From NCBI GenBank assembly GCA_003260075.1, contig QLIY01000079.1:116496-180495 (forward strand): 64,000 nt of DNA, given 5' to 3'. Position 1 is the first letter of the stretch, and every line of letters starts with the position of its first letter. Origin of the DNA: Phallusia mammillata. Lineage: Eukaryota; Chordata; Ascidiacea; Phlebobranchia; Ascidiidae. The notes beneath the pieces are model-generated. The model was not told the DNA's origin and did no database searches. It saw only the letters and a program-made list of their open reading frames with translations. The position numbers and the translations under genes are program-made. This document shows positions 23,701 to 34,752 of this stretch, in pieces.

Positions 23701-26700
23701 GATTTCAAGAAGGACAAAGGGGGGGGGGTACTGTCAATTAACTGCTTGCAAGGACGCTTGCATGTTAAAATACCTGAAAAAAACACGAAATGATCTTTTG
23801 GCTACACGTAACTTGATTTCAAGAAGGACAAAACGCTTCCCAAGCAACACTATATGCTACATTACATCAGATTACGTTCGTGGGTGAAAAATTTACAAAT
23901 AAATAATGTGAAACTGAGCGTGAATTAAAAAGGTTGCAGAAAGCAATGTGTTTTTAAGCTTTATGGTTTGTGTGTTGGTGGTGGGCCTATTTTAATTTTA
24001 ACCGTACGAATAGATTTTTCATAACTTGTCTTCTGGTGTGCCGTGTTTAAAATCTAACTGCCTACATTGTTAAAACCTTTATCCTAAACGACTCTTTTCT
24101 GCAAAAAGGAAGAAACTTCTTCAGAAACTCCTCAACGCATTCTAATGGACGTTGCACGCATCATTGGATACGTGGCAGCCATCGATTTTCTTCTACATTA
24201 TTTTCACATTTCGTCACTTCCACTGGATGCCGAATTTATGCGGGATGCTCCATCGATTGTGCTGGGTAAGTGTTGCTTTCTATTTTGCATGTTTCAAGGA
24301 GCAAAAATACTCAGCACGTATTTGAGAGGAATTTCAAGCAATGTTATTTAACTTGACGGGGTCAATAGGGGGGGGGGGTGCTCCATCGATTGTGCTGGGT
24401 AAGTGTTGGTTTCTATTTTGCATGTTTCTTGTTACGGAGCAAAAATACTCGGCACGGATTTGAGAGGAATTTCAAGCAATGTTATTTAACTTGACGGGGT
24501 CAATAAACAACGCGATTTGTTTGTTTGTTAATTGTAACATATCAAGTGGTGGCAATTTTTTTGTCAGCCGGTTCTATCATAAAAGTCATATTTTTCAGCA
24601 GGTTCTGTTACAAAAAGTCCATGGACAGTAACCAGTAATGCTAACCGGTTCGCTGATCTCATAAAATTTCGGACGGTTCTATAGAACCGGTACGAACCGG
24701 CTGAATCCCAACAGTGTTTGTATTTAGTAATTATTATCACAGACGGTTCTAGAGAACCGGTGCGAACCGGCTGAATAACACCACTGAACATATCTTATTC
24801 TGTTTCGCATTGACGTGTTTTAGAGTCAAATTTGTATGTGCATATTTTTTACAGTAGATGGATAAACAAAAAGCACGTGCTCTCAAGCATGTGGTAGATA
24901 TATTCCCAAGCTAGTTAGGAGTCATGATATTATTGTGTACATTGTTTTCATTAACGCTAATATTTTGTGTGCAAGAATGTTTCATACCACGTTGGGGAAA
25001 TGTGTTAAAGATTACCTTGTCTTTTATTCAGGCTTCTTGGCTTTCGCAAATGTGTTTTTGGACTGGATGAAAGGTCGACTCCTGTATACAATATCAGGCA
25101 GTATCGCAAAACATGTGGATGGATATGATGACGCCCCAAAGTGTTGCAAAAACATCGCCACCATCTACACATTCGCTGACACTTACTTTGATCGGGGCAT
25201 TCAACACTGGATATGCAGGTATAGTTCGTTAATTTAACCCGTGCAACAGTTTAAATGCTGCAACAAACGACACAAGGGGGGGGGGGCCAATAGTTTGTTA
25301 ATTTAACCCGTGCAACAGTTTAAATGCTGCAACAAACGACACAATAATGCGTATCACCCCTGATCTAAACGGCAGGTTCTTAACTTGGGTCGCAAGAGTT
25401 GTTCCAGACGCTAATGATCAGAACTAACGAATATAGCAAAGTATCAGTTACTTTGTCAAAAACAAAACAGAGTTTGCAAGAACTGATTGGAGACTTTAAT
25501 AGGGACCAGACCAGAAGAAAAGTGGCGAGTTTCTTTATGGACTCGTATGTTTCAGCACGAGCACTTTTTGTGAAAAACAAGTATTGTTAGGATGGGTTAC
25601 ATCAGTGTTTTTGAACGTTTCTGTGGTTCACGGTTCCCTAGAGAAGAATGAACAGTTTTGCCTGACCCATGTGGCTTATTCACAAGCTGTTGTAAGACTT
25701 CGGATAAAATCGCGAGTTCTATCGTAACGAACAATGTCAAAGTGAAAAAACATTCCAAAAATGCTTGGCGGCACCCCTGAAACATACAAATCGCATCCTA
25801 GGGTGGCGCCCAACCAAGGATGGGAACTATTTCGTTACACAAAATTAGGCAAAGTGGGGCAGGAACTTGGCCGAATGGTCCGGCGCGCCTGACCCATATA
25901 CAGACATAAAAAAAAAAAAAACGATCGGGATTCGTTCGAACCCCGCGAAAAGGCAAAGTTAAAAACCCGTAATAATACCCAATGGTTTAAAACACGCGAA
26001 ATATTATCTAAAAAACGTGCAATCTTCTTACAGATATGTCTACGACCCTCTTGGTAAAGGTCATGAGCAACTACACAAAGAAGCACTTGCTGGTGGTGTT
26101 TCTTTTGTGGTTGTGGTCCTTCTTCAAGGAGTTGGCACCCAGACACTTCTGTGGGCTTTTCTAAATTGGTTCGGGTTGACCTTCGAATTTTACCTGAACC
26201 AGCGATTTCAAAAAACTCAATACAAGGTGAATAAGAATGGAAAACTGAATTCAGGATGTGTGTCCAAGAGGCATTTTCAGCCAATAGCGTGCTGCTAGCT
26301 CCTGGTTAACAAGATAATCATATGTAAGCATGAAATGCGGTCCTCGAAGAGCTTGGGTTCATACTCAAACACAAAAAAGATTAGGAATTTTGTTGAAATT
26401 GTCTTTGCAAATCAACACAAGTGCAATTCATTTCGTTATTGGACTTGTTGGCTTGAAAAAACTTATTGTGGGCAAAAGTAAAAAAAAATGTTCAGGAAAC
26501 TGTTGGTGAACTATCTTGAGAAGTAAAAAAAAACAAAGAGCTAGTTCAATTGAAAACCAATCTCATTCGTCAAATGCTAAATTCATGGTGCATTTTAATT
26601 TATTTTACAGCGTGTCAAGATGTTGTTTCTTGGTCTCAACTACTGGTGTATTCTCCTCTTTAACTGCATTGGAATAAATGGAGTGAACTCGTTCGGTTGG

Positions 26701-26897
26701 TACTTCAGCAAGCTATTCATTCAAGGTACTTATAATAAACTGTAAGTATGTTTCTCACTACAGTTTAAGCATATCACATGTAATTTAATGCAGGTGGATT
26801 TGTTGGGATTCTACTTACTTACCTACTTGGATATTCTTATGTGTGTGTCAACATGGAGGTGCAAGAAAAACAACACAAGGATATAAAGAAGGAATAA
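20717..26897 (+). CDS. HHATL: HHATL, hedgehog acyltransferase-like MBOAT protein
   Basis: Eight exons: 20717-21076, 21879-22067, 22725-22952, 24109-24265, 25032-25218, 26034-26226, 26611-26725 and 26794-26897. They join in frame to 510 residues, close to the 504 I recall for human. The polytopic membrane protein shows KKDIADFEWSFWF (81-93), RYNFYLPYYFFGPVMTFD, a FDRGIQ motif with Asp365, and LWAFLNWFGLTFE. In HHAT the catalytic His sits in a YWHGG motif; here the aligned segment reads LLQGVG with Gln405, so acyltransferase activity is not expected. Vertebrate HHATL likewise lacks this His (Leu, as I recall). That and several HHATL-type blocks favour HHATL over HHAT. The exon 4 start is chosen by phase. 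Introns hold G-run overlap copies of exons 2, 3 and 4. It converges on the DAZAP1-like gene. Confidence 0.94.
21302..21507. mobile_element. hAT-type MITE with perfect 8-bp duplication, HHATL intron 1
   Basis: It starts CAGGGGTCGGCAACC and ends GGCCGACCACTG, flanked by AGTTAGAC on both sides (21294-21301 and 21508-21515). Same family as 10150-10351. A ten-G run at 21349-21358 interrupts it. Confidence 0.88.
22107..22193 (+). other. Redundant copy of HHATL exon 2, 3' part
   Basis: It repeats the last 87 or so bases of exon 2 with synonymous changes and the same donor GTACGTTGC, after a G run at 22094-22104. Overlap copy. Confidence 0.85.
22309..22381. mobile_element. Truncated TAGTGATGGG MITE
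   Basis: The left end of the family seen at 1438-1862 and 41742-42236 runs to a 14-base G run, where it is cut. In HHATL intron 2. Confidence 0.75.
22561..23385. repeat. Back-stepping chain of HHATL intron 2/exon 3 fragments joined by G runs
   Basis: After exon 3, G runs at 23037-23046, 23170-23179, 23264-23274 and 23375-23385 join fragments that each restart upstream of the last: exon 3 end, then exon 3 middle, then intron 2 (copy of 22561 onwards). The sequence after the last run resumes a dispersed repeat that also occurs inverted at 25849-25935. The order is not biological exon shuffling but contig overlaps. Confidence 0.75.
23386..23430. repeat. Dispersed repeat, also inverted at 25849-25935
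   Basis: GGCCAAGTTCCTGCC here and GGCAGGAACTTGGCC-like sequence at 25858-25875, together with ATGTCTGTATATGGGTCAGG at 23134-23153 and its inverse near 25888-25908, define one interspersed element. Nearby GAACCCAGAACACTC resembles a tRNA-type B box, so a SINE is possible. Confidence 0.5.
24247..24500. repeat. Overlap pair at HHATL exon 4 donor
   Basis: The end of exon 4 and following intron (24247-24367) is repeated at 24379-24500 after a G run. Small indels separate the two copies. Confidence 0.8.
24544..24786. mobile_element. hAT-type MITE, CAGTGGTGG...GAACCGG family
   Basis: Flanked by the perfect 8-base duplication AACATATC (24536-24543 and 24787-24794). The left end AAGTGGTGGCA and right end CACCACTG are inverted. 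It contains repeated CGGTTCT and AGAACCGG motifs. It lies in HHATL intron 4. A short relative is at 34369-34420. Confidence 0.85.
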
Positions 26898-27159
26898 CGC
26901 ATTGCTTAGGCTTTTATATGTAGCCAATGTATTCGTAGCTTTTTCAAACTGCAGTATGTACTAAAAAAGCACTTTTTATTTGACAACTTTATGCACAAAA
27001 CAAATAAAAGGATCATAATAAAACGAACTGAAAGTTATCTACAATGTTTCAATGTTGGCTGCTTCAAACAAATTTAAAACTGCAAAGCAATTTACTTTAA
27101 AAACACATTTGGTTTATTTACTGAAGGATGACAATGTGTTAAAAGAAAACAAAAATCAT

Positions 27160-28236
27160 TTAACGCTTATAGGGATGATAGCCAGTCTTGTTAGCACCTA
27201 CATTGTCTTTGCGTCCACCATCAGTGGCTGGTGCTTGGGCGTTTGAATTGTCACCCTGACCCCCCGATTTATTATTACCATATGTGGGTCCATATGAAGA
27301 TCCATACTGATTGTATTGTCCCATTTGCTGATAACCATTCCCTTGTCCTTGTCCTTGTCCTTGATTCTGATTTGTTGCTGCACCAGTTTGATTCGGCATC
27401 TGTTGTTGAGTGTATCCACCGTACCCACCATAGCCAGAATACATGTTTCCACCAGCTTGCTGGGCCCCAGGCCCTCCATAGCCTCCATAACCATACCCCT
27501 GGTTTGGGGGCATATACCCACCTGATGGTCCCATCATAGGTTGCTGCATGCCGTACCCATAACCCCCTGCACCATTCCAGTTCCCTTGCATTTGGTTGTT
27601 GTAACCTTGACCCATGTTACCTTGGCCTCCACCATAGTTGTTGGAGTTACCCCATTGGTTATTTTCTTGTGAATTATAGTTACTGCGGTTTGAGCTATCC
27701 CTTGGTTCTGCCTTCTTTGCTTCTACACGTTTCCCGCCAACTTCATGGTAATGTTTGCTGATTGCTTTTTGTGCACCATCCGCATCTGAAAATGTCACAA
27801 ATCCAAAGCCCTTATTTTTATTGTCCAACTTGCTAATGGCAAAATTGACTTCGAGAACTGTTCCAAAAGAGTTAAAGTATGACTTCACTTCTTCCTCACT
27901 AATGTCCCTGGGAAGACCACCAACAAAAATTTTATGGGTAGTGACATGCAAGCGGTCAGCTTCCTTTTTCTTTTGTTGAACATCCTTCGGGGTACATGGC
28001 TTTGCGTCAACCTGTTTTTCATCCAAAACATGGGGCCTTGCCTTCATAACTGCAGCAACGCTGTCTGGATTTTCAAACTTGACAAAACCAAATCCTCTCG
28101 GGTTGTCAGTCACTTTATCTTTCATCACTTTGCATTCAATCACCATTCCATACTGACTGAAATAATCTCTCATTTTGTCGTCAGTGGTCGCCCAAGATAA
28201 ACCACCAACAAAAAGCTTACCGGCATCATCAGACAT
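27160..28236 (-). CDS. DAZAP1-like two-RRM RNA-binding protein
   Basis: One uninterrupted coding exon of 358 residues, with the ATG at 28236. RRM1 (about 7-85) has RNP2 LFVGGL (8-13) and RNP1 RGFGFVKF (47-54). RRM2 (about 102-178) has IFVGGL (103-108) and KGFGFVTF (142-149). The linker contains PKPCTP-like AKPCTP, and RRM2 ends KKAEPRD, both as in DAZAP1. The rest is Gly/Gln/Asn/Tyr-rich, likely disordered, and ends GYHPYKR, matching the GFHPYRR end of human DAZAP1, probably a nuclear import signal. DAZAP1 controls splicing and mRNA translation. A donor (ACAG then GTAAGT, boundary at 28383) suggests a 5' UTR intron. Its 3' end faces HHATL. Musashi or hnRNP A/B relatives are less likely. Confidence 0.85.
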   Translation of the reverse strand: MSDDAGKLFVGGLSWATTDDKMRDYFSQYGMVIECKVMKDKVTDNPRGFGFVKFENPDSVAAVMKARPHVLDEKQVDAKPCTPKDVQQKKKEADRLHVTTHKIFVGGLPRDISEEEVKSYFNSFGTVLEVNFAISKLDNKNKGFGFVTFSDADGAQKAISKHYHEVGGKRVEAKKAEPRDSSNRSNYNSQENNQWGNSNNYGGGQGNMGQGYNNQMQGNWNGAGGYGYGMQQPMMGPSGGYMPPNQGYGYGGYGGPGAQQAGGNMYSGYGGYGGYTQQQMPNQTGAATNQNQGQGQGQGNGYQQMGQYNQYGSSYGPTYGNNKSGGQGDNSNAQAPATDGGRKDNVGANKTGYHPYKR

Positions 28237-29235
28237 ATTCAATGATATAATATTATAATACTAATATAGGTATCAGTACGCTATAATATTGTATAGAATA
28301 CACAAAACAATTTACAACACCACTCAACTTCGAAAAGACCAACATTTAGTACAATAGCATTTGTTTGTGAATAGTTACTTACCTGTAACGTTTTTTTGTG
28401 AAAAAGTGCACAAAATAACAACTTAAACTAACCAAACGAGTAAAATTATATTATTTATTTCATACGTCCTATATAAACCTACTTGGTATGTTTTGTATTA
28501 AGTAATAAAGTCTACACCTACAGTTACATTACCGTATGTACCAGTCTATGGCCTACCATATGTTACCATATAAACTGTACATTACAAATACGGTAATTAC
28601 CTGCAATTGGTCGGGCAGGACAGCAGGGCCAGTGCGTGCTAATTTTTTTGTCCTTTTGTTTTCCGACAAGCTGGAAAATCTGGCGCAAACACGACACACA
28701 AATGAACAAAAAAAACTTGACAGACAAAAGCCGAGATTGCAAATTCGGCGTGACCTAGAAACAAAAGCAGCGGTCAGTAATCTTACGTTGCAATCCGTAC
28801 GTTTATATTTTAAATACAATTATTTAGGCATTGAGACTTTTTCGTGTTGTGTAGTTTGTAAACGCTTTCCTGAAAAAATTATTTTGTACATTAAGACACT
28901 TTATTTCAGTGTGCCTTGTATAAGATCATGAACAAATCGCCAAAAGTTGTTGTTACCGTGTTCACAAATATATATTTTCATGAAGACATGGTGTCAGAAA
29001 ATGAAGCTTTTGTTGGTCCCAACCCCAGTTGGAAAATCTCGTGTTTCGTAAAATCACCTCCGACGCATAAAGCGTCATCAAAGCAAAGGTATTGGACCAC
29101 AAACTATTTTGGCACCACCAAAATTTTCGTCTACCTACGCCACTGCTACGCCTGACATCATTTGCTTTTCTCCCAAGTGCAACAGTTTGTGTTTGACGGC
29201 TGTTGTTTGATGTTTTATTGAAGGAAACTCATTAC
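28237..29235. promoter_or_regulatory. Shared divergent promoter region of DAZAP1-like gene and RNF180
   Basis: One kilobase between two genes read outward. It holds the probable 5' UTR donor of the DAZAP1-like gene at about 28383 and a stretch near 29135-29155 (CTACGCCACTGCTACGCC) that resembles a MITE end. No coding exon is recognised; the frames at 28536-28931 and 28916-29155 lack family features. Confidence 0.45.
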
Positions 29236-29733
29236 ATGTCAATGGCAAACACAAAAATAAAATGCAGGAAGTGCAGGGGCTACCTCATGGACACGACATG
29301 CATTATTTCTTCCCACCACACAGTATTAAATGAAGGTAAATGTTTGTCCACATTTTTCAGCTAGAATTTTTTTTTACTTAGTTTGTTTACTGTGTGACTA
29401 TTGTTTTAATTAATTGTTAAATTCATGTAGACCCTGAGGTTGATTGTGAAGAAGACAAAGCATCAACAGTTTGGTTTTTAGACTCTGATGAATCACCAGA
29501 ATGGGTTAAAAGTGGAATTGATAAGGTGTTTTTTACTTGACTTTAGTGTAATTTAATCATAAACATTACTGCCAAAGTACTGGTATATATAGAATACATT
29601 ATGCAGACGTTTCAACAATCTACAACCCGCACTGATGATGACAACAGTAATTGTTGAAACGTCTGCATAATTTTATACACTAGTACTTTGGCAGTAATGT
29701 TTATGATTAAATTACTTTTTCAGACCGTGTATA

Positions 29734-29792
<59 letters not shown>

Positions 29793-31266
29793 TTTAAGTT
29801 TAGTGTAATTCTTCCAGAATATAAAATATCTTTTTTATTTCCACAGGGAGAGTGGTCCAGTGGAAAACTAGACTGTCCACATTGCAATGGAAGGCTGGGA
29901 TCGTTTAATTTTGTTCAACCAAGAAAGTGCAAGTGTTCAAAATATGTCCTCCCACCTGTGTGGATGATGAAGTCCAGAGTTGATATGGCCGTAAAACAAT
30001 CCATAAAAATGACAAGTTCCACCAAATCAAGGGCTTCAGTTGATAATACCTGGCCTATTATGGACCATCCGTGCCCAACCAATCAAAACAATAATGGAAG
30101 CACCGTAACAGAAGATGGGAATGACAGTTTAAAATCTGATGATAATTTTATTAGTCCACATTGTTTGCATTTAACAGTTAAACAAAGTACGGAAAGTTCT
30201 TCAGACATTATATTACCACCGAGCACTAGGTGAAAAGAACTTATTTTGCTTGGTGACCAATTAAATCATGGGGGGGGGGGATAGTCCACATTGTTTGCAT
30301 TTAACAGTTAAACAAAGTTTGGAAAGTTCTTCAGACATTATATTACCACCCAGCACTAGGTGAAAAGAACTTATTTTGCTTGGTGACCAATTAAATCATT
30401 TTTAACTTCACTTGTGTGTCTTTAATTTAGTGTAAAAAGAACAAAACGACACCAAATTGCTTCAGAGAAATTATTTCTTAAAAAGTGGAGAAAACTTTTG
30501 CACTTGGTAAGATTTGTTAATACAGTGCAACACAAAATTGTTTATGAATTTTTGTAAAAAAATACAGAAAAAGTATCAAGATGAATTGGATGCCTCACAA
30601 TCTAAAGATGTAAATGATAAGTACAACTGCCCTGTATGTATGGAATTATATTTTCTTCCTATGGAATGTTATCCATGTGGTCATATGTTTTGTGATCCAT
30701 GTCTTCGTTGTTGGAACAAACAAGTCAAAAATTCAAAGCAGTGTCCCTGCCCAATTTGCAGGACCCCAATTGAACTGACTGTGCCAAATATTGGTATTGT
30801 ATATTAGTATATATGTGTAGTCATAGGAAGTTAATTGCAAGGCATATTTCAGATGTTGCTGAAAAACTTAACAAGGCATTTCCACTTCTGTATCGCTCTC
30901 GGAAGAAACTGCTGGTAAAAGGGGGGGGGGCTGTATATTAGTATATATGTGTAGTCATAGGAAGTTAATTGCAAGGCGTATTTCAGATGTTGGTGAAAAA
31001 CTGAAAAAGGCATTTCCACTTCTGTATCGCTCTCGGAAGAAACTGCTGGTAAAAATACTAAGGTATCCATTGCCAAGCAATAAAAGGTGCTTCAGATTTT
31101 TGTTTAGTTGCACTGGCTGTTATAACTAGAAACTATTACTTTTTCTAGGCCATACACAGCAGGAGACTTTAACCATCAAGGCATCGGTGCAATATATTCA
31201 ATTGTGGTTTCTGTTTTTATCTATGCAATATTGTTTCAACTTTTTCAATTTGTTGTGACTGAATAA
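29236..31266 (+). CDS. RNF180: RNF180 (Rines), membrane-anchored RING E3 ubiquitin ligase
   Basis: Seven exons: 29236-29335, 29431-29525, 29847-30229, 30431-30506, 30568-30793, 30987-31086 and 31150-31266, about 365 residues. The last boundary may be off by a base. The N-terminal KCRKC and ESPEWV, followed by GKLDCPHCNGRLGSFNFV and a KCKC motif, form the RNF180-specific cysteine region. The RING is C239PVC, CYPCGHMFCDPC (252-263) and CPIC (279-282), the order expected for E2 binding. YPLPSNKR follows, matching human WPLPSCRK, then a hydrophobic C-terminal segment that should anchor it in the ER membrane. It is shorter than the roughly 590-residue human protein because the central disordered region is reduced. 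Intron 2 holds a palindromic element and a long G run; exon ends are repeated beside short G runs. Confidence 0.93.
29548..29715. mobile_element. Palindromic MITE in RNF180 intron 2
   Basis: About 65-base arms pair: GTAATTTAATCATAAACATT at the left and its inverse at the right, and TGCAGACGTTTCAACA against TTGTTGAAACGTCTGCA around a 33-base loop. The transcript would form a long hairpin. Related fragments occur near 51843-51900. Confidence 0.8.
29734..29790. other. Long G homopolymer (57), likely gap placeholder
   Basis: It lies in RNF180 intron 2 just after the palindromic element. The following sequence (TTTAGTGTAATT) resembles that before the element, so the run may span a collapsed repeat. 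Confidence 0.7.
30146..31075. repeat. Two overlap pairs in RNF180 (exon 3 end; exon 6)
   Basis: The exon 3 end and its donor (30150-30269) recur at 30281-30400 after ten G. Exon 6 and its acceptor region (30800-30918) recur from 30931 after another ten G. The second exon 6 copy (30987-31086) is complete and is the one used in the gene model. Confidence 0.85.
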
Positions 31267-31429
31267 ACATATGATGTTGGGATATCTGCTTTTAGAAAGT
31301 TAATATTGCTGGTGACCATAGGAGTTCTCGAGGATATGCCTTCATCTAGGATAGGCCCATGGAATTATCAATTTTGTCAAAAATATCTGCTGGTTTAAGT
31401 TACAGTAATTATCAGCAGGTTTGGTCAGG

Positions 31430-31800
31430 ACATCCTTGTGTTTTGACTAAACCTCATTCTAGGCGACTACATATTTTCCAGAAAAGTAAAGGTGAGCAAA
31501 TTGCTGAGCTAATATGCTTGATAAACATTGAATACAAATTAAAAGAGCAGCAGAATCATTTTATTCCGGCTCACATTTCATGGCACCTTATGTGTCGGCA
31601 ATAGTGACCTCAACCTCTACACCAGGCGGGGGGGGGGTATCCTTGTGTTTTGACTAAACCTCATTCTAGGTGACTATATATTTTCAAGAAATGTAAAGGT
31701 GAGCAAATTACTGAGCTAATATGCTTGATCAACAATGAATACAAATTCAAAGAGCAGCAGAATCATTTTATTCCGGCTCACATTTTATGGCACCTTATGT
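31430..31800. repeat. Overlap pair at RPS20 3' end
   Basis: DNA from about 31430 to 31627, including the last 13 or so codons of RPS20 in reverse, recurs from 31638 after ten G. The frame at 31359-31604 arises from this non-coding DNA. Confidence 0.8.
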
Positions 31801-32157
31801 GTCGGCAATAGTGACCTCAACCTCTACACCAGGCTCAATACTGATGGAGGTGATTTGCTTCACAACTTCTGAAGGGCTGTGGAGATCAATCAGACGTTTG
31901 TGGATCCTCATCTGGTAACGATCCCAGGTCTTAGAACCTTCTCCACATGGTGTTTTGCGGCAGGTGATGCGCAAAATCTTGGTCGGCATACGAACCGGTC
32001 CCTTCACGCGAAGTTGCTTGTCCTTTGCCCCTTTGATCAAATCACTGCATACCTTCTCCAAACTTTGAACGTTACGGGAGGTTAAAGTGATTCTAATCTT
32101 GTGAATTGGGACATCAGACTCTTGTGGCACTTTGCCAGCTTCTTTATAAGCGCTCAT
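31795..32157 (-). CDS. RPS20: Ribosomal protein S20 (uS10)
   Basis: A 120-residue protein in a single coding exon, nearly colinear with human RPS20 (119 residues). Seen: [56 protein letters not shown] and the invariant C-terminal [13 protein letters not shown]. It is a component of the 40S head. A polyadenylation signal AATAAA lies on the minus strand at about 31771. The short upstream interval is shared with NDUFS4, which is read the other way. Confidence 0.98.
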   Translation of the reverse strand: MSAYKEAGKVPQESDVPIHKIRITLTSRNVQSLEKVCSDLIKGAKDKQLRVKGPVRMPTKILRITCRKTPCGEGSKTWDRYQMRIHKRLIDLHSPSEVVKQITSISIEPGVEVEVTIADT

Positions 32158-32875
32158 GTTGAATTATACCTCAATGGGCCGACGTAATCTTGTAAAATTG
32201 ATGATAAATACAAGAACAGCGGTGAGCCTTCGACGTTATGCAAGGAAAGACTCGAGCCAGCATGTTTTACGAGAAAGTGCTCGTACCCGCCCTCTTGTGG
32301 TTTGGTTATTTTATTTGGGGAGTTTAAAAAGCCCAAAATTGTATATAGAACACAAGTTTTAAAAACGTATTTTTTGGTGAAACACCCAAATCACTTGTAT
32401 TTCGTTTTAATTGTTTAAAACCAAAGTGAAAAATATTTTACACACATTATTTGTCCACTTTGATATCATCCGATTACCTGACGTCACGAATTGACTACAA
32501 CAAACGAACAAACTTATCTTGTGGTTGTATTGTAAATTGTGTTTTCTGTCAAGAAGGGTTAATGCAGTAACTTTGATGGTTAAGGTCATATAGTACACAA
32601 GGATGTCGCATCAGTTAACTAGGATTGTTCGGGGGGGGGGGGGGGTATTTAGAACACAAGTTTTAAAAATGTATGTTTTGGTGAAACACCCAAATCTCGT
32701 GTATTTCGTTTAATTGTTTAAAACCAAAGTGAAAAATATTTTACACACATTATTTGTCCACTTTGATATCATCCGATTAACTGACGTCACCAATTTACAA
32801 CAACAAACGAACAAATTTGTCTTGTGAATTGGTTTAATGTAGCAACCAATGGTGAAGGCCATATAGTACACAAGG
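32158..32875. promoter_or_regulatory. Divergent promoter of RPS20 and NDUFS4, duplicated by overlap
   Basis: About 0.7 kb as written between two start codons, but 32335-32635 recurs at 32646-32890 around a 15-base G run, so the true spacing is nearer 0.4 kb. A TGACGTCA motif (CRE-like, ATF/CREB) occurs in both copies at about 32480 and 32782. Confidence 0.6.
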
Positions 32876-34752
32876 ATGTCGCATCAGTTAACTAGGATTG
32901 TTCGGGGATTGTCTGCTACTGGAATAAGGTTAGTAATTCAATTCTTACACATGATTTAAATGGCATTTGTTTAAATAACTTGCTATTTCACTATTTCTTT
33001 GACTGTTTAGATGTCTGTCAACAACAGCTGCCCAGAGTGGACATGCAAACTTTAAAATTCATATTCCAACTTTCGTCAAAGCCACCATTTCAAAGCACAA
33101 AATCGATTATGATTTAGAAGCAAGAAAAGATCCAGATATGGAAACAATTGATTCCGAAACCCAAGCTGTACAACTTCAAATACCTACTACTGGCACAGTA
33201 TGTGAAATATGTTCTGTTTTGCAATTTTTTTGACTTTAAATTTCTAATTGAAACAGGACTTTCATAATCTTTCCTTGATGAAATTGATAGTCCTTTTCAT
33301 AAGCTTTTAAATATATTTTTGAAAGATGAATCTAGTTGTTATTTAATTAAAAAGTGCAAAAACGAATGTTCTTTCTTTTGCATTTTAGCTAAGTGGTAAT
33401 ATTTGATACAAGGAGGCCAGTTTGCAGAAAATGGCAGTTCACGATGAGATCTCAGGCTTGCAGGACTTATATGTCCCATGTGCATGGGTGCATGACCTGT
33501 AAATTCATGTGCACAACCAATTTCAGCAGGCACAAATCAAGCCATAGAGTTTAAGACAAGACAATTGATGCCTTTGGGGTACAATTTCTGCATGCAACCC
33601 CGAAAATTTGGCATGCAAAAAATTATTTAAAAATATATAAATCGCACCTGCTGGTGCCATACTCTACAGACTGGCAAGGAGGCTCATATTTTTTTTATTT
33701 TTCAGGATGCTTCATGTCTGACTGGTGTACCTGAAGAGCATATTGTGTCTAGGAAGGTCCGCATTTTTCGTCCCGCTAAAAATGCAATGCAATCAGGAAA
33801 CCAAAACACAAAGCTGTGGAAAATTGAATTTGACACAATGGAAAGATGGGAAAATCCAACAATGGGTTGGGGATCAAAGTACGTTGTAGTGCAATGCTGG
33901 GTAACTTTGAAATTAGTGACAACAATGAGTGGTTGTACAGTATAGTCATAGGGGGGAATAAGTTTTTTATCAAAAGTTTTAATGCTAAAATGGGGTTAAG
34001 AAGCTAAACTTTTGTTAAATTTTAGGCTGTTCGCCTTATGTGAAATGTGAATTTGTCATGCATATATGCAACAACAACAAGATATATATATATATATTGT
34101 TTTTTCAGTGCTGATCCATTATCTAATATTTCGATGGCAATGAGTTTTAAAACCAAGGAGGATGCAATGGCATTTGTGGAAAGACAAGGTTGGGAATTAA
34201 CAACTTTAACTCATAGTTGTGCCAAGATGTCCAGCCTGGCTTATAGATTATTCAATGACTGTTAGCAATTATGCAGTCTGACTGTGTAAAGTTGTTATTT
34301 TGGTTGAGAGGGCAAAACATGAAACAAGCTTTGCAATGCAACCCAGTTTCACTGTTACATGTTTCCAGTGGTGGGATTCAGCTGGTTCGCAGCGGTTCTA
34401 CAGAACCAGTGTTTTGAGCTCATTTGACGTTAGATGGCTACACTTGCCAATCTGGCCTATTGTTTGTCAACAGCTGCACTGATGACATAAACTTCATGCT
34501 TTTTATATTTTTTACTGTTTACAAAATCACATGTCCTGAAATGGCGTAAGGTTCAAATTTTTGTGTTTATAATATTGGAATTTAAGGAATCTTAGATACT
34601 GTAAGAAGTATAAGCAAAAACAAATGCTTGATGCATTTTATGTTTAAGGTTGGTCTTGTTATGTGGATGAGGCAAAGGAAAAACAAATGCAACCGAAGTC
34701 ATACGGAGCAAACTTTTCGTGGAATAAACGGACTCGGAGGGCAATGAAATAA
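32876..34752 (+). CDS. NDUFS4: NDUFS4, complex I 18-kDa accessory subunit
   Basis: Five exons: 32876-32928, 33011-33197, 33706-33878, 34109-34188 and 34649-34752, total 198 residues. The N-terminal 30 or so residues are basic with Ser/Thr and few acids, as expected for a mitochondrial presequence. The core is highly conserved: [49 protein letters not shown] and [12 protein letters not shown], then [13 protein letters not shown] at the end. NDUFS4 sits on the matrix arm near the NADH module and stabilises it. Exon 4 uses the donor CAAG followed by GTTGGG; reading through it instead would give a short unrelated tail. The AATAAA overlaps the stop, with another at about 34765. Confidence 0.96.
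34369..34420. mobile_element. MITE end fragment, CAGTGGTGGGATTCAG type
   Basis: CAGTGGTGGGATTCAGCTGG followed by GCGGTTCTACAGAACCAG matches the ends of the element at 24544-24786. Only one end is visible, in NDUFS4 intron 4. Confidence 0.6.

Noticed and set aside
28536..29155. Two plus-strand frames between the DAZAP1-like gene and RNF180
   Set aside because: No similarity, unusual composition, and the second ends in MITE-like sequence.
31359..31604. 81-residue plus-strand frame
   Set aside because: It overlaps the antisense copy of the RPS20 3' end and lacks features.
34189..34265. Alternative NDUFS4 C-terminus by reading through the exon 4 donor
   Set aside because: The conserved [13 protein letters not shown] end is encoded by the spliced exon 5.
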